Virus record (IMG/VR): IMGVR_UViG_3300046002_004749
Location: 1 to 36,685 of that record
From: a virus
Length of the DNA: 36,685 nucleotides
Reading direction: 5' to 3' (one strand)
Shown here: positions 1-6,465 of the stretch, in pieces
Layout of the letters: each line of letters begins with the position of its first letter
Numbering within the stretch: position 1 is the stretch's first letter
The notes under the pieces: model-generated
What the model was told of the DNA's origin: nothing
The model's database searches: none
Seen by the model: the letters and a program-made list of their open reading frames with translations, nothing else
Program-made: the position numbers and the translations under genes

Positions 1-119
1 CCAATAACTATTTTGCACTTTCCAGATTTCAGAGAATCCATTTGAAACTTTGACGCAGAAAGAAAATCACGCTCAAATGAAAGGTCACGAATTAGCTTCT
101 TGATTTCTTCGATGTTCAT
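1..119 (-). CDS. 5' part of small coiled-coil protein gene (redundant copy)
   Basis: This is the first 39-40 codons of the 95-residue gene that is complete at 36390-36677, seen again because of the terminal repeat. The start codon is at 117-119. It is not a separate gene and should be merged with the right-end copy when the sequence is circularised. Confidence 0.9.
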   Translation of the reverse strand, partial: MNIEEIKKLIRDLSFERDFLSASKFQMDSLKSGKCKIVI

Positions 120-127
120 TTTGCTAG
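1..127. repeat. Terminal direct repeat, left copy
   Basis: These 127 bases are identical to 36559-36685. The length equals a common maximum assembler k-mer, and the repeat begins and ends inside ordinary gene sequence. The simplest reading is an assembly overlap of a circular or circularly permuted genome rather than a biological end. A headful-packaging P22-like phage would be expected to assemble this way. Confidence 0.95.
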
Positions 128-238
128 CTCCATAAAAAACACATAAATCACGTAGAAAAACAAAGCCATTGTCGGCACACACCAAGCCAAGCCTTCAAAG
201 AAGCGAGACTTGAAACACTTCCGGCGATCGTTACGCAT
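116..238 (-). CDS. Small single-pass membrane protein, 40 aa
   Basis: The product begins MRNDRRKCFK and then has one hydrophobic stretch at about residues 18-36, rich in Leu, Phe, Val and Tyr. A basic N-terminus followed by one membrane span suggests an N-in inner-membrane protein. An AAGGA ribosome site lies about 8 nt before the ATG. The start overlaps the end of the upstream helix-turn-helix gene by 8 bp, and its TGA overlaps the ATG of the following gene (ATGA). Translational coupling on both sides supports a real gene. The function is unknown. Confidence 0.65.
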   Translation of the reverse strand: MRNDRRKCFKSRFFEGLAWCVPTMALFFYVIYVFFMELAK

Positions 239-566
239 AAATAATTCCTTCTATCTGTGCAATTGCTGATTGTAGGTTTTCGACTGTTAAGTCAGTGGTC
301 GGAATAAACCAAGAGCTTTCATTGTCTAGCGTCATTACGCTAAAGTGCCCGCAGCCGTCGTTGGTGTATACGTTGGCAAATAGCTTGTTGCTCATGTTGC
401 TTGTTGCAAAGCACAGCGCGTAAAGCTCGCCAGTTAGCTGCATGATTACTGGGTTGATCTGCATATCGATTAAACGAGATGCGCGCTCTAAGCGTGTTTT
501 AGACCACTTGCGCACAGTATGGTGCGACAGGTTGTAATGCTTTGCGATTTCGCGTGGTGTTTTCAT
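231..566 (-). CDS. Helix-turn-helix DNA-binding protein, 111 aa
   Basis: The N-terminus (MKTPREIAKHYNLSHHTVRK) has a clear helix-turn-helix pattern at about residues 4-23. The remaining ~85 residues are not recognised. The ATG at 566 is chosen because GAGG lies 7 nt upstream; a longer reading would start at a TTG inside the promoter. It is the first gene after the promoter at 598-626, whose spacer is an 18-bp palindrome, so autoregulation through that palindrome is a natural inference. It probably controls the distal part of the leftward operon. Sure of the fold, not of the target. Confidence 0.7.
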   Translation of the reverse strand: MKTPREIAKHYNLSHHTVRKWSKTRLERASRLIDMQINPVIMQLTGELYALCFATSNMSNKLFANVYTNDGCGHFSVMTLDNESSWFIPTTDLTVENLQSAIAQIEGIIYA

Positions 567-597
567 TTTGTTTCCTCGGTTGTTATTTCTTGAATTC

Positions 598-626
598 AAT
601 ATAGTACCATGTCCGGTCATGGTCAA
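598..626 (-). promoter_or_regulatory. Leftward promoter with palindromic operator in its spacer
   Basis: On the minus strand: -35 TTGACC (621-626), 17-bp spacer, -10 TATATT (598-603). The spacer region contains the dyad ACCATGTCCGGTCATGGT at 606-623, symmetric at 16 of 18 positions. It follows the terminator at 637-663 and reads into the helix-turn-helix gene at 566. The boxes are directly visible; repressor binding is inferred. Confidence 0.75.
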
Positions 627-636
627 GCGCTAAAGC

Positions 637-663
637 AAAAAAAAGGCGAATTATTTTTCGCCT
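637..663 (-). terminator. Rho-independent terminator, minus strand
   Basis: On the minus strand there is a perfect 7-bp stem AGGCGAA/TTCGCCT (657-663 with 644-650) with a 6-nt loop, followed by eight U residues. The TAG stop of the 173-residue gene lies in the stem region. It closes the first leftward transcription unit just before the next promoter. Confidence 0.9.
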
Positions 664-1172
664 AGTTCACTCAAATAATCAATCCTCGCCTCAATGCTCT
701 GAATCGCCTCGCGCAAATCCTGCAATTCACTTTTAACGCCTCGCTTGCCTGGAGCAAGTAACTTTTTAATGGCATGATCAATCTCAGGCGAGCCACTTGG
801 AAAAGCATTAAGCACTCTGTAAACGTCTACAACGCATTTCCCGCTTCCGTACTTGCCAAGTATTGTCCGGTCGTATTTGTTGGCTTGTGGTGCTGCTGGT
901 TGCGCTTGTTCGTGTTGCTCGCGCTGTTCGTCGTAGTGCATTCCGTCATTCCCATTAGTTGCTATGATGTCAATTCGGCTTTCTTCGGGCCATTGTTGCG
1001 GGCGCTCAAAATATTCAGAATACGCATAAGGTGAATTTTTATAATGCCCATCTGACGAAGAAACCCAGCCAATGCACCAATAATTCCATCCGTATTCATC
1101 TTGCATCCACCATAAATCGTTTGCATAAAACACTGCCCACTCTGGTGCTTCGTCCCAATTCACTATTGCCAT
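651..1172 (-). CDS. Conserved phage protein, 173 aa
   Basis: The N-terminal ~60 residues are very rich in Trp and Tyr and probably form a separate small domain. A Gln/Glu-rich linker follows at about 80-98. The C-terminal ~70 residues (YRVLNAFPSGSPEIDHAIKK onwards, then LAPGKRG and a long helix) resemble a short domain common in phage early proteins. In that domain a conserved His and a basic loop precede a coiled helix. Function unknown. It is the last gene of the first leftward unit, with its stop in the terminator stem, and its start overlaps the upstream 53-codon gene. Confidence 0.7.
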   Translation of the reverse strand: MAIVNWDEAPEWAVFYANDLWWMQDEYGWNYWCIGWVSSSDGHYKNSPYAYSEYFERPQQWPEESRIDIIATNGNDGMHYDEQREQHEQAQPAAPQANKYDRTILGKYGSGKCVVDVYRVLNAFPSGSPEIDHAIKKLLAPGKRGVKSELQDLREAIQSIEARIDYLSELGEK

Positions 1173-1324
1173 GATTTCAACCCCATCTTAATCCGCTTCT
1201 GATTCCACTTACACGCCATCTTAATGGCGTCCTCAATATCTTTCTCGTTCGGCTCGTCACGATTGCGCTCAAGGCATAGCTGTTGCGCTGTGATTAGCTC
1301 GAATTCGGTTGGTGGTAGGTTCAT
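1163..1324 (-). CDS. Small hypothetical protein, 53 aa
   Basis: A charged, probably helical protein (MNLPPTEFEL start; basic helix near residues 37-47). The ATG overlaps the TGA of the upstream gene (ATGA), and its end overlaps the next gene by 10 bp. That is the tight packing seen throughout this operon. No recognisable domain. Confidence 0.6.
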   Translation of the reverse strand: MNLPPTEFELITAQQLCLERNRDEPNEKDIEDAIKMACKWNQKRIKMGLKSWQ

Positions 1325-1497
1325 TTTTCCAACTCAATATAAGCGCTCAGCCAATCTCTTAGCTTTACTGAGTTTTCAATTGATAGAATTACAGATGAAT
1401 AGTTGCGGGTATCTTCCACAACTAAAGCAAGACCCCTATCAAGCAGTAAGCATTGAACATCTTGATTTTTATCTATCGCAATATGTAAATCTTCCAT
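1321..1497 (-). CDS. Small hypothetical protein, 58 aa
   Basis: An acidic protein starting MEDLHIAIDK, with an alternating strand/helix pattern and C-terminus WLSAYIELEK. The ATG at 1497 is preferred over an upstream TTG because GGA sits 7 nt before it. It lies after the SSB gene and a weak hairpin (1510-1527), and its stop overlaps the next start. A protein of similar size and style is encoded at 9697-9885 (both have a Leu-rich WL/FL ending), but homology is uncertain. Function unknown. Confidence 0.6.
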   Translation of the reverse strand: MEDLHIAIDKNQDVQCLLLDRGLALVVEDTRNYSSVILSIENSVKLRDWLSAYIELEK

Positions 1498-1509
1498 ATC
1501 AAAATCCAA

Positions 1510-1527
1510 AGCGCCATTGCTGGCGCT
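1510..1527 (-). terminator. Hairpin after SSB gene, possible attenuator
   Basis: On the minus strand, AGCGCC and GGCGCT form a perfect 6-bp stem around a 6-nt loop. The following sequence is TTGGATTTT rather than a clean U run. It may partly terminate after the SSB gene or protect its mRNA, and it probably reduces but does not block expression of downstream genes. Confidence 0.45.
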
Positions 1528-1536
1528 GCTAGTTAA

Positions 1537-2079
1537 TTAAAAAGGGATGTCTGGATCGAAGTCAGGCACTCCACCACCTGATTGCTGCGCTTGCCCGTAA
1601 GTCGGATTAGGCTGATTCTGATAGCCTTGCTGCATCGGCTGCCCAATCTGCGGCTGATAACCTGCTGGCGGTTGTTGGCGTGGCTGATTGTATGACTGCT
1701 GCGGCTGTTGTTGTGGCTGCGGCCTTTGCTGCTGTGGTGTCTGTGCTTGACTGTTGCTTGACTGAGGCGCATGAACAAAGCCTAATTTCGCATCAAGCAA
1801 TTCAATCGACAGGCTCAAACCGTTTTGGCCTTGGAATTGGCGAATCTTCAGCTTATCACCTGAAACTTCGACTACTGCACCTTCAACCAATACTTGTTGG
1901 TAAAACTGGATTTGCGCCGGAGCTTTGGCGAAAATTACAGCGGAATAATTAGTCCACTGATCTGACTTTGTTTCTCTATCGTAGTAGCGCACGCCAACAT
2001 TGATATTGAACCCGGTGTTTTCGCCAGCTTGAAACTGATTGGCTGACTTATTTAACTTTCCTGTAATCGTTGTTGCCAT
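1537..2079 (-). CDS. ssb: Single-stranded DNA-binding protein
   Basis: 180 residues. An N-terminal OB-fold-like region (about 1-105) is followed by a long linker very rich in Gln, Pro and Asn (about 108-168). The protein ends in an acidic tip, DFDPDIPF, matching the DDDIPF-type tail that bacterial SSBs use to recruit partner proteins. The protein should coat single strands at the replication fork and during annealing. It follows the Gp157-family and annealing-protein genes, a standard phage recombination module. AAGG lies 7 nt before the ATG. The OB part is diverged from E. coli SSB, but the tail makes the call firm. Confidence 0.9.
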   Translation of the reverse strand: MATTITGKLNKSANQFQAGENTGFNINVGVRYYDRETKSDQWTNYSAVIFAKAPAQIQFYQQVLVEGAVVEVSGDKLKIRQFQGQNGLSLSIELLDAKLGFVHAPQSSNSQAQTPQQQRPQPQQQPQQSYNQPRQQPPAGYQPQIGQPMQQGYQNQPNPTYGQAQQSGGGVPDFDPDIPF

Positions 2080-2088
2080 TTTATAACC

Positions 2089-2568
2089 TTACTTGATTTG
2101 TATTGTTGTTTCGCCGCGCTTAAGTGCAGCACCTTTAACTTCTTTGCCAGCTCGCAAGTCGGCTTTGATTGCGTTTTTGTCGATTTTCTCAACTACTTCA
2201 GCAATCACGTATTCATCAGGGATTTCACTTTCATCCAGGATGTCAACAGATTCAGAACCAATGCGCAGCGACACAGTAAACAACGGGCAAGTAATTTTAC
2301 TGATGCCAGTCGCTTGCATGTTATGCAGCAAGTAATTACGTAATCGCTTTTGGTTGTTCTGAATTGTTGTCTTTCTGGCTTTTAGTCGCTCGATTTCGGC
2401 ATCAATTACCGAAGTGTCAGCAGCCATATTCTCGACCACTTTAATGATAGCAACGGCTTTATCATTAAACTCGCCACACACTGAGTCAAGAGTGTTTTCG
2501 ATAGTCTCAGCATCAAAGTCAAGATTCTCGATTTGCTTTAACTCGCCTGTTATTTCATGCAGTTTCAT
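2089..2568 (-). CDS. Gp157 family protein (siphovirus Gp157-like)
   Basis: 159 residues. The order of elements is typical of the Gp157 family (PF05565): an N-terminal helix with LDFDAETIENTLDS, a long coiled coil with IDAEIERLKARK, and a C-terminal segment with EIPDEYV followed by KADLRAGKEVKGA. Members are usually encoded beside phage single-strand annealing proteins, as here; some were linked to phage resistance in streptococci. The exact role is unknown. The ATG at 2568 is chosen over a GTG at 2577 because AGGTGG is well placed before it. The upstream gene overlaps it. Confidence 0.85.
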   Translation of the reverse strand: MKLHEITGELKQIENLDFDAETIENTLDSVCGEFNDKAVAIIKVVENMAADTSVIDAEIERLKARKTTIQNNQKRLRNYLLHNMQATGISKITCPLFTVSLRIGSESVDILDESEIPDEYVIAEVVEKIDKNAIKADLRAGKEVKGAALKRGETTIQIK

Positions 2569-3253
2569 TTTCGCCACCTAAGTCTAATAAACGTGATTCA
2601 TACTGACGCTTAAACGCTTTCATGCCTTCTTCATCATTACGGCGCTTACATGCCCGAGCGTGCGCAGTGTAAGCGGTCTTTAACGCTGTAATGGTTTTTA
2701 AATGCTGATAGGTATCAAGCTCGCGTTGTTTCCAATCTTCATGCTCGTTGCGTTGGCGCACGATTTCAGCATCTTTGTCATCTGCCTTCTGGATTGCTAA
2801 CTCGTTTTGAAGCTCTAAAATGTATGATTGATCTTCATGCAAGCCCATGAACACATCAGCATTAAAGCCGAGTTTTGATAACGCTTTGCTCACTGTATTT
2901 GTTTCAACTTTCTTAGCAAAGTCAGTATCGACATAACGACCATTTTTAGTAGTCTTTGCCGCTTCGATTGCGTTGGTTAGTGGGAACTCATAACGCTTGC
3001 CGTCTAGCAAATAAAAGAACACAGCTTTATGGATAACGATGCCAGTCGATTCAAACAGTTCAAAGCTCATTTCTGATTGGCACAAGCCAAAGCCAGCTCC
3101 ATAAGCGCCGAATTGTTCAGTGGCGATCATAAGCTGATATTGAGGACTGATTGCAGTATATCCGCCTCGCTGGTTTACGTGTTTAGTGTATGAAAGGTCG
3201 GTTGTATCGACTGACTTCCACAGTTTAAGGTTTTGGGATTCTCTTGCGATCAT
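2555..3253 (-). CDS. Putative single-strand annealing protein (Rad52/ERF-like)
   Basis: 232 residues. The N-terminal half contains LWKSVDTTD, RGGYTAISPQYQL and ATEQFGAYGAGFGL. This pattern (W..V..TD, a Gly-rich turn, then ATE.FG..G.GFG) is familiar from phage recombination proteins placed in the ERF/Rad52-like group. KTTKNGRYVDTDFAKKVETN and ALSKLGF follow. The C-terminal ~80 residues are charged and helical. It would anneal complementary strands during phage recombination and circularisation. Context agrees: first gene of the leftward operon, followed by Gp157 and SSB. Family placement is from motif memory, so the exact subgroup is open. Confidence 0.7.
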   Translation of the reverse strand: MIARESQNLKLWKSVDTTDLSYTKHVNQRGGYTAISPQYQLMIATEQFGAYGAGFGLCQSEMSFELFESTGIVIHKAVFFYLLDGKRYEFPLTNAIEAAKTTKNGRYVDTDFAKKVETNTVSKALSKLGFNADVFMGLHEDQSYILELQNELAIQKADDKDAEIVRQRNEHEDWKQRELDTYQHLKTITALKTAYTAHARACKRRNDEEGMKAFKRQYESRLLDLGGENETA

Positions 3254-3276
3254 TTCTTCTTTCCTCGTTGTTGGTG

Positions 3277-3305
3277 TTGACTATATTAATATCTGCGTTT
3301 ATCAT
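3277..3305 (+). promoter_or_regulatory. Rightward early promoter
   Basis: Plus strand: -35 TTGACT (3277-3282), 17-bp spacer, -10 TATCAT (3300-3305). It reads into the ribbon-helix-helix gene at 3339. It overlaps the leftward promoter almost exactly, so RNA polymerase can occupy only one at a time. Confidence 0.75.
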
Positions 3306-3311
3306 TGTCAA
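3283..3311 (-). promoter_or_regulatory. Leftward early promoter
   Basis: Minus strand: -35 TTGACA (3306-3311), 17-bp spacer, -10 TAATAT (3283-3288), close to consensus. It drives the annealing protein/Gp157/SSB operon. The inverted repeat GTGTTGAC (3274-3281) and GTCAACAC (3307-3314) covers both -35 boxes and is a likely operator pair. Confidence 0.85.
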
Positions 3312-3338
3312 CACAACATAACACATAAGGGTAAATAA

Positions 3339-3599
3339 ATGTCTAAGCAAATTGTTCACATGAGAATCGATGAAGAAATTAAATCGGCAGTAAAACGCCT
3401 TGCAGATAATGAGTATGAAGGAAACTTTACTGCTGCTGTAGAGTGTCTTTTGGCGCAGTCTCTTCGGATGCGCATGATTGACTTAACTACCAGGTGGGAA
3501 ATGTACGGGGCGGCTAAAAACGCAAAATCAAAAGTTGTAATGGATGACAAGCAATATAACGAGTTCATCAGAAAGCTAACTGACGGCCTGTTTATCTAA
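3339..3599 (+). CDS. Ribbon-helix-helix-like regulator, 86 aa
   Basis: The first ~40 residues fit a ribbon-helix-helix fold of the Arc/MetJ/CopG type. A short strand (VHMRIDEEI) is followed by two helices separated by NEYEGNFTAAVECLLAQ. The C-terminal half is basic and unrecognised. These proteins bind operators as dimers through the strand. Position argues for a regulatory role: it is the first gene of the rightward operon, immediately next to the overlapping promoters and their inverted repeat. AAGGG lies 7 nt before the ATG. The target site is inferred, not shown. Confidence 0.65.
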   Translation: MSKQIVHMRIDEEIKSAVKRLADNEYEGNFTAAVECLLAQSLRMRMIDLTTRWEMYGAAKNAKSKVVMDDKQYNEFIRKLTDGLFI

Positions 3600-3647
3600 C
3601 AAATAAAAAGCCCCGCTATTAAGCAAGGGCAGAAAGGACGAATCATT

Positions 3648-4466
3648 ATGGCAAGAATTAGAACTGTAAAGCCAGAACTTTTTAGGCATGAAGGGCTTTA
3701 CGAGCTAGAAATTGAAACTGGTCTGCCAATCAGGATCTCTTTTGCTGGACTGTTTACAGCTTGCGATAGAGAAGGCCGCTTTAAGTGGAAGCCAAGACAG
3801 CTCAAGTTAGACGTTTTACCGTTTGACGCTATCGACTTTTCACGCGTGCTTGACGCGTTGGTCACGCGTGGCTTTATCGTGAAGTACGAGAATTCAGGAG
3901 AGCTTTTTGGGTGCATTCCTAGCTTTAAAAAGCATCAAGTTATCAATAACAGAGAAAGTGAAAGCGAATTGCCATCATATCAAGATGAACAATCGTTAGT
4001 TATTGATTTAACTGATGATTTGACGCGTCAGTCACGCGTCAGTCACGCGTCAGTCACGCGGCTTGTGCAAGATCAAGGGGAAAGGAAGGGAAAGGAAGGG
4101 AAAGGAAGGGAAGAGGAAGGGAAAGGTATATGTCAGCAAGCTGACGACTTGACTGCAATCTTTGATTATTGGTGTAGCGTTATGAACAAGCGAGGCACTG
4201 CCAAATTTACCGAAGATAGAAAGCGAGCTGTAAAAGCTAGGCTGAAAGAAGGTTACACAGCAGCACACATCATGCAGGCTATTGATGGCTGCTCACGCTC
4301 AGACTTTCACATGGCTAGGGACGGAAAGAATACAACCGTCTATGATGACTTGGCTATGATCTGCAAAAGTGGCTCACAGCTTGAAAAACTAGCAATGAAT
4401 ATCGGCGCTGGTTCAATGACTAGCGGAATTTTAAACGGCTATCAGGAGTTTGTAGGAAATGAATAA
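3648..4466 (+). CDS. Replication initiator / replisome organizer
   Basis: 272 residues. The start MARIRTVKPELF and the following ~100 residues (FAGLFTACDREGRF, LKLDVLPFD, LVTRGFIVKY, PSFKKHQVIN) match the N-terminal winged-helix domain of phage replisome organizers. Residues 140-162 are a low-complexity Lys/Glu/Gly linker. Residues 168-250 (IFDYWCSVMNKRGTAKFTED, ARLKEGYTAAHI) resemble the C-terminal domain of phage replication proteins (Phg_2220_C type). It should bind the origin and recruit the loader and helicase encoded next. As in lambda O, the gene carries iterons (3842-3869, 4021-4060) that are probably its own binding sites. AGGA lies before the ATG. Confidence 0.8.
   Translation: MARIRTVKPELFRHEGLYELEIETGLPIRISFAGLFTACDREGRFKWKPRQLKLDVLPFDAIDFSRVLDALVTRGFIVKYENSGELFGCIPSFKKHQVINNRESESELPSYQDEQSLVIDLTDDLTRQSRVSHASVTRLVQDQGERKGKEGKGREEEGKGICQQADDLTAIFDYWCSVMNKRGTAKFTEDRKRAVKARLKEGYTAAHIMQAIDGCSRSDFHMARDGKNTTVYDDLAMICKSGSQLEKLAMNIGAGSMTSGILNGYQEFVGNE
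3842..3869. repeat. Iteron cluster 1 (three 11-bp-phased ACGCGT boxes)
   Basis: ACGCGT occurs at 3842, 3853 and 3864, exactly 11 bp apart, about one helical turn. The flanking bases vary. The cluster lies inside the initiator gene and shares its core and spacing with the cluster at 4021-4060, so both probably belong to one origin. Confidence 0.7.
4021..4060. repeat. Iteron cluster 2 (tandem 11-bp repeats), probable replication origin
   Basis: The unit ACGCGTCAGTC is repeated three times without a gap from 4023, with a fourth partial copy at 4056. The first copy is preceded by TG, which makes the perfect palindrome TGACGCGTCA (4021-4030). The 11-bp period is not a multiple of three, so the encoded peptide is not repetitive; selection must be on the DNA. 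Direct repeats inside an initiator gene are the classic lambdoid origin arrangement. Confidence 0.75.
4077..4126 (+). repeat. Homopurine tract of 10-bp repeats
   Basis: About 50 bases consist only of A and G on the plus strand. They are built mainly from the unit AAAGGAAGGG repeated three times, followed by degenerate copies. The tract starts about 17 bp after iteron cluster 2 and encodes the Lys/Glu/Gly linker of the initiator. Such tracts can form triplex DNA or stable R-loops; a role at the origin is inference. Confidence 0.8.
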
Positions 4467-4977
4467 ACAAGATAAGCAGCAATTTGCTGACGGATACGCT
4501 TTGACTTGCTTGGCCTATGAGAAGAAATTCAATCCAGAGCAGGCACAGCTTTACTTTGGCGACCTTTCAGAATATGACGTTAACCAGGTTATAGGCGCAA
4601 TGACTTCTCACCGCAAAGATCAGGATCGCGGCAGATTCTTTCCGACGATTGCAGATTTGATTTTTCAGATTAACAAAGCCAGCAAACCAGCGGATGTAAA
4701 AAGCATTGCAGAGCTTGAATGGTCGAAAGTAATATCTGCTGCATCGCGTGGTGTAAATTTAAAATCATCTGACGAACTATCGATAGGCTCTTTGCAAATG
4801 ATTGGCGGCTCATTGGCTGTTGGCAATGCTGATCAATATGAGCTTGCCAAGCTGAAAAAGTCATTTATCGACTGCTACCTATCGCTTTCAAGTTGCCGAG
4901 CTGAACAAGTTCCTGAACACTTGGCGAATGCGCAACAACTAAAACAAATTAAAACGCAGGTTATTAAACATGGTTAA
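4459..4977 (+). CDS. Probable helicase loader / replication protein
   Basis: 172 residues, mostly helical. The segment YFGDLSEYDVNQVIGAMTSH followed by RFFPTIADLI resembles the N-terminal domain of phage replication proteins that act as DnaB-type helicase loaders (DUF6475-like). It sits between the initiator and the DnaB-like helicase, the position of lambda P and P22 gene 18 style proteins. Its start overlaps the initiator by 8 bp and its end overlaps the helicase by 8 bp, so the three are translationally coupled. Loader function rests mainly on context. Confidence 0.6.
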   Translation: MNKQDKQQFADGYALTCLAYEKKFNPEQAQLYFGDLSEYDVNQVIGAMTSHRKDQDRGRFFPTIADLIFQINKASKPADVKSIAELEWSKVISAASRGVNLKSSDELSIGSLQMIGGSLAVGNADQYELAKLKKSFIDCYLSLSSCRAEQVPEHLANAQQLKQIKTQVIKHG

Positions 4978-6310
4978 TTCATACGAAGCTGAATGTGCTT
5001 TCATTGGCTCACTGATCATCATGGCCGATCAAAGACCAATAAACGAACTTTTCAAGCACGTCAACAAGGTTGAAGAAAGTGATTTTTCAGACCTGATCTG
5101 CAAGATAACTTATCGATATATTAAGCAAATGGTTTTGGCTGAGCAGCCTTTTGACGTTGTTAGCTTGTACGATAAAATAGAATCATCAAACATGCTCAAT
5201 GGTGTTGATGTTAAGTTCTCTGACGTTGGCAGGCTGGCTAATGAGCAATCAGGGTTTGCGGCAATAGAAAGCCATCAAGCAAAGATTCTTGATTGTTCGA
5301 TGCGTAGAAGTGCGCTGCAAGAAGTGTCTGCGTTAATCCAGAAGATTGAGCAAGGCGAAGATGTTGTGCAATCTGTTGGTAATGCGGAATCTGCAATGTC
5401 TGTTTTGCTTGGCCGCGTGTCTGGTGGCGACTCTGGTTTGGTTCATATGCGCGACCTGATACCGCAGTGGATTGCTGACGCAGAAGCTGAGTGCAGAAAT
5501 GAGCCTGTTGAAGTTGGCTTTACTTCTGGCTTTTCAGGGCTTGATGAAATGCTAGGTGAAAAGTTATTCAGACCAAAATCGATGCTTGTTATCGGCGCAA
5601 ATCCAGGCAAAGGTAAAACGTCATTGATGATTACAATGTCAACAGCCATTGCCCGCCAATATCCTGATAGGGAAGTGCACGTATATTCTCTGGAAATGCC
5701 AAAAGAGCAGATTGTAGATAAGTTGATGGTCAGTGCAGTAAACAACAAAAAAGCAAGATGGTGGCTTGATGAAGATTGGGCGAGAATTGGCAATCAGATA
5801 CAGACTTTTGAAAGCACAAATCTTTATGTGTGCGATAAGGTTGCTGTTGCTGTTGAGCAAATCAAAGCTAACGCAAGAGCTAAAATCGCACAAGGCATTC
5901 GCATATCGGCAATCTTTATCGACTACGCAACGCTTTTAAAGCTGCCTAAAGCAGATCGTAGGGATTTATCTGTTGGCATGGTGTCGATGGCTTGCACAGC
6001 TTTAGCGAAAGAGATTGGTTGTTTAGTTGTCTTGCTGTCGCAGCTTAGTCGAGAAAACGAAAAACGAGTAAACAAGCGCCCGCAAAATTCAGACTTGCGC
6101 GACTCTGGACAAATAGAACAGGACGCTGGTTATATCCTTTTCCCTTACTTCGATTATCTTTTCCATCCTGATAGCGATTGCGGCCCATTCGCTGAGCTTG
6201 GATTAAATAAAAATAGGTTCGGCGCAACTGGAGTCAGTTATGCCAAAGTGATTAACGGCGTTTGGAATGACTGCGATCAACAAGAAGCAAAAGCGAGGCT
6301 TTGCCAATGA
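4970..6310 (+). CDS. DnaB-like replicative helicase
   Basis: 446 residues. The N-terminal helical domain (about 1-150) is followed by a RecA-type core. The Walker A is GANPGKGKTS (209-218), Walker B AIFIDYA (314-320), then LSQLSRENEKR (356-366) and SDLRDSGQIEQDAG (374-387), matching the DnaB motifs LSQLNR and SDLRESGAIEQDAD. It unwinds DNA at the fork and is probably loaded by the preceding gene product. P22 gp12 is the comparable protein. The stop overlaps the next start (ATGA). The usual DYLQLM after Walker B is DYATLL here, a modest variation. Confidence 0.93.
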   Translation: MVNSYEAECAFIGSLIIMADQRPINELFKHVNKVEESDFSDLICKITYRYIKQMVLAEQPFDVVSLYDKIESSNMLNGVDVKFSDVGRLANEQSGFAAIESHQAKILDCSMRRSALQEVSALIQKIEQGEDVVQSVGNAESAMSVLLGRVSGGDSGLVHMRDLIPQWIADAEAECRNEPVEVGFTSGFSGLDEMLGEKLFRPKSMLVIGANPGKGKTSLMITMSTAIARQYPDREVHVYSLEMPKEQIVDKLMVSAVNNKKARWWLDEDWARIGNQIQTFESTNLYVCDKVAVAVEQIKANARAKIAQGIRISAIFIDYATLLKLPKADRRDLSVGMVSMACTALAKEIGCLVVLLSQLSRENEKRVNKRPQNSDLRDSGQIEQDAGYILFPYFDYLFHPDSDCGPFAELGLNKNRFGATGVSYAKVINGVWNDCDQQEAKARLCQ

Positions 6311-6465
6311 GCTATCAACCAGTAACAAACAACGAGATCAATGAGCCACCTTACCAGCTAGTTAAGATCATCTGTGATGATTTTAAGCGGATGACGATAT
6401 GCGCGAGATTTGCAAAGAACATTAAGCGGAATATTACTGCATACAAAAAGGTTGTGAGGGTTTAA
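6307..6465 (+). CDS. Small basic hypothetical protein, 52 aa
   Basis: Starts MSYQPVTNNE, with a basic C-terminal half (KRMTICARFAKNIKRN). The ATG overlaps the helicase stop, and the stop is 2 bp before the next ATG. No domain recognised; the charge suggests nucleic-acid contact. Its coupling to the helicase hints at replication or early control. Confidence 0.6.
   Translation: MSYQPVTNNEINEPPYQLVKIICDDFKRMTICARFAKNIKRNITAYKKVVRV

Noticed and set aside
4021-4060. CRISPR-like array
   Set aside because: Repeats are 11 bp with no spacers; they are iterons.
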